64,000 bases of DNA from Micromonospora lupini str. Lupac 08 (GTDB lineage: Bacteria > Actinomycetota > Actinomycetes > Mycobacteriales > Micromonosporaceae): NCBI RefSeq assembly GCF_000297395.2, contig NZ_HF570108.1, positions 695,685-759,684 on the forward strand, in the 5' to 3' direction. The position numbers and the translations under genes were made by a program. Positions 63,830 through 64,000 of this stretch are shown one piece after another. Every line of letters starts with the position of its first letter. Within the stretch, counting starts at the first letter, position 1. Below the pieces are notes generated by a model that did no database searches, was not told the origin of the DNA, and saw only the letters and a list, made by a program, of their open reading frames with translations.

Positions 63830-64000
63830 TCAGTCGGTGGGCGGAGCGGTGGGCTCGGCCACCGACCCGCCGAGGCGGCGGCGCAGCGAGGTGGTCGCCA
63901 GCGCGAGGGCCAGCACCACCAGCAGCGCGGAGACCGCGATCAGGATGACCGCGGTGCGCTGCACCGAGGTCATGCCGCCGTCGTCGTCGGTGGTGGCGCC
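63830..64000 (-). CDS. C-terminal end of a membrane protein (partial at window edge)
   Basis: The last 56 residues of a frame that runs out of the window: an acidic stretch (ATTDDDGGMTSVQRTAVILI), a TM (AVSALLVVLALALATTSLRR) and a short acidic tail. It may continue upstream as a larger protein or be a 47-residue protein starting at the ATG at 63973. No identity can be given. Confidence 0.5.
   Translation of the reverse strand, partial: GATTDDDGGMTSVQRTAVILIAVSALLVVLALALATTSLRRRLGGSVAEPTAPPTD

Overview
The window is high-GC DNA from a filamentous actinomycete, most likely Micromonosporaceae and close to Micromonospora. That placement is my inference from codon use, the many GTG starts, actinobacterial families (AfsR/SARP, ANTAR, ECF sigma factors, ClgR, KorAB) and a large set of secreted, lectin-tagged glycosidases. 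It is chromosomal: one tRNA-Arg, one IS630-type insertion sequence, no CRISPR array, no phage genes.

Layout. 1-2.6 kb: FAD-dependent oxidoreductase, a ChaB/Rho_N protein and a GAF-ANTAR regulator. 2.9-7.1 kb: a secreted GH59 galactosidase and a secreted esterase, both with C-terminal ricin-type lectin domains. 7.5-12.8 kb: a histidine kinase/response regulator pair convergent with an ABC ATPase/FtsX permease pair. 13-20.9 kb: AraC regulator, a secreted GH6 cellulase with CBM2 and a CebR-type operator, two aldo/keto reductases with a divergent HTH regulator, an MFS pump and a CGNR regulator. 21-23.9 kb: a DUF998 / DGPF / ECF42-like sigma cluster and a MerR-type protein. 24.7-26.5 kb: a lipoprotein with a tandem four-Cys domain, a SigE-type ECF factor, and a coupled membrane protein carrying the same four-Cys domain outside the cell. 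27.1-34.4 kb: a two-gene NLR-like cassette (small effector plus NB-ARC/TPR protein sharing an amyloid-type motif), two minus-strand genes and an AfsR-like regulator. 34.5-38.1 kb: an epimerase/ECF41-type sigma pair and a membrane-anchored serine hydrolase. 38.2-47 kb: three large secreted glycosidases (GH95, GH95-like, GH2), all ricin-tagged. 47.4-53.4 kb: MFS, tRNA-Arg, IS630, an LPxTG-anchored choice-of-anchor A protein, and a cassette of three overlapping small genes divergent from a GntR regulator. 53.7-64 kb: SigG-like sigma factor, DoxX, LprG-like lipoprotein, ClpP/ClgR, a K+ channel, MarR/azoreductase, and KorB/KorA.

How genes work together. The glycosidases at 2.9-7 kb and 38-47 kb look like one dispersed regulon: the GH59 and GH95 genes, about 36 kb apart, have the same -35, the same 18-bp spacer and a shared 15-bp -10/start motif, while the esterase and GH2 genes share a 16-bp palindrome that overlaps the likely transcription start of the esterase. 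The least described candidate systems are the sigma/four-Cys-sensor/four-Cys-lipoprotein locus (24.7-26.5 kb) and the NLR-effector amyloid pair (27.1-29.7 kb). The IS630 element sits exactly in the loop of the tRNA-Arg terminator hairpin.
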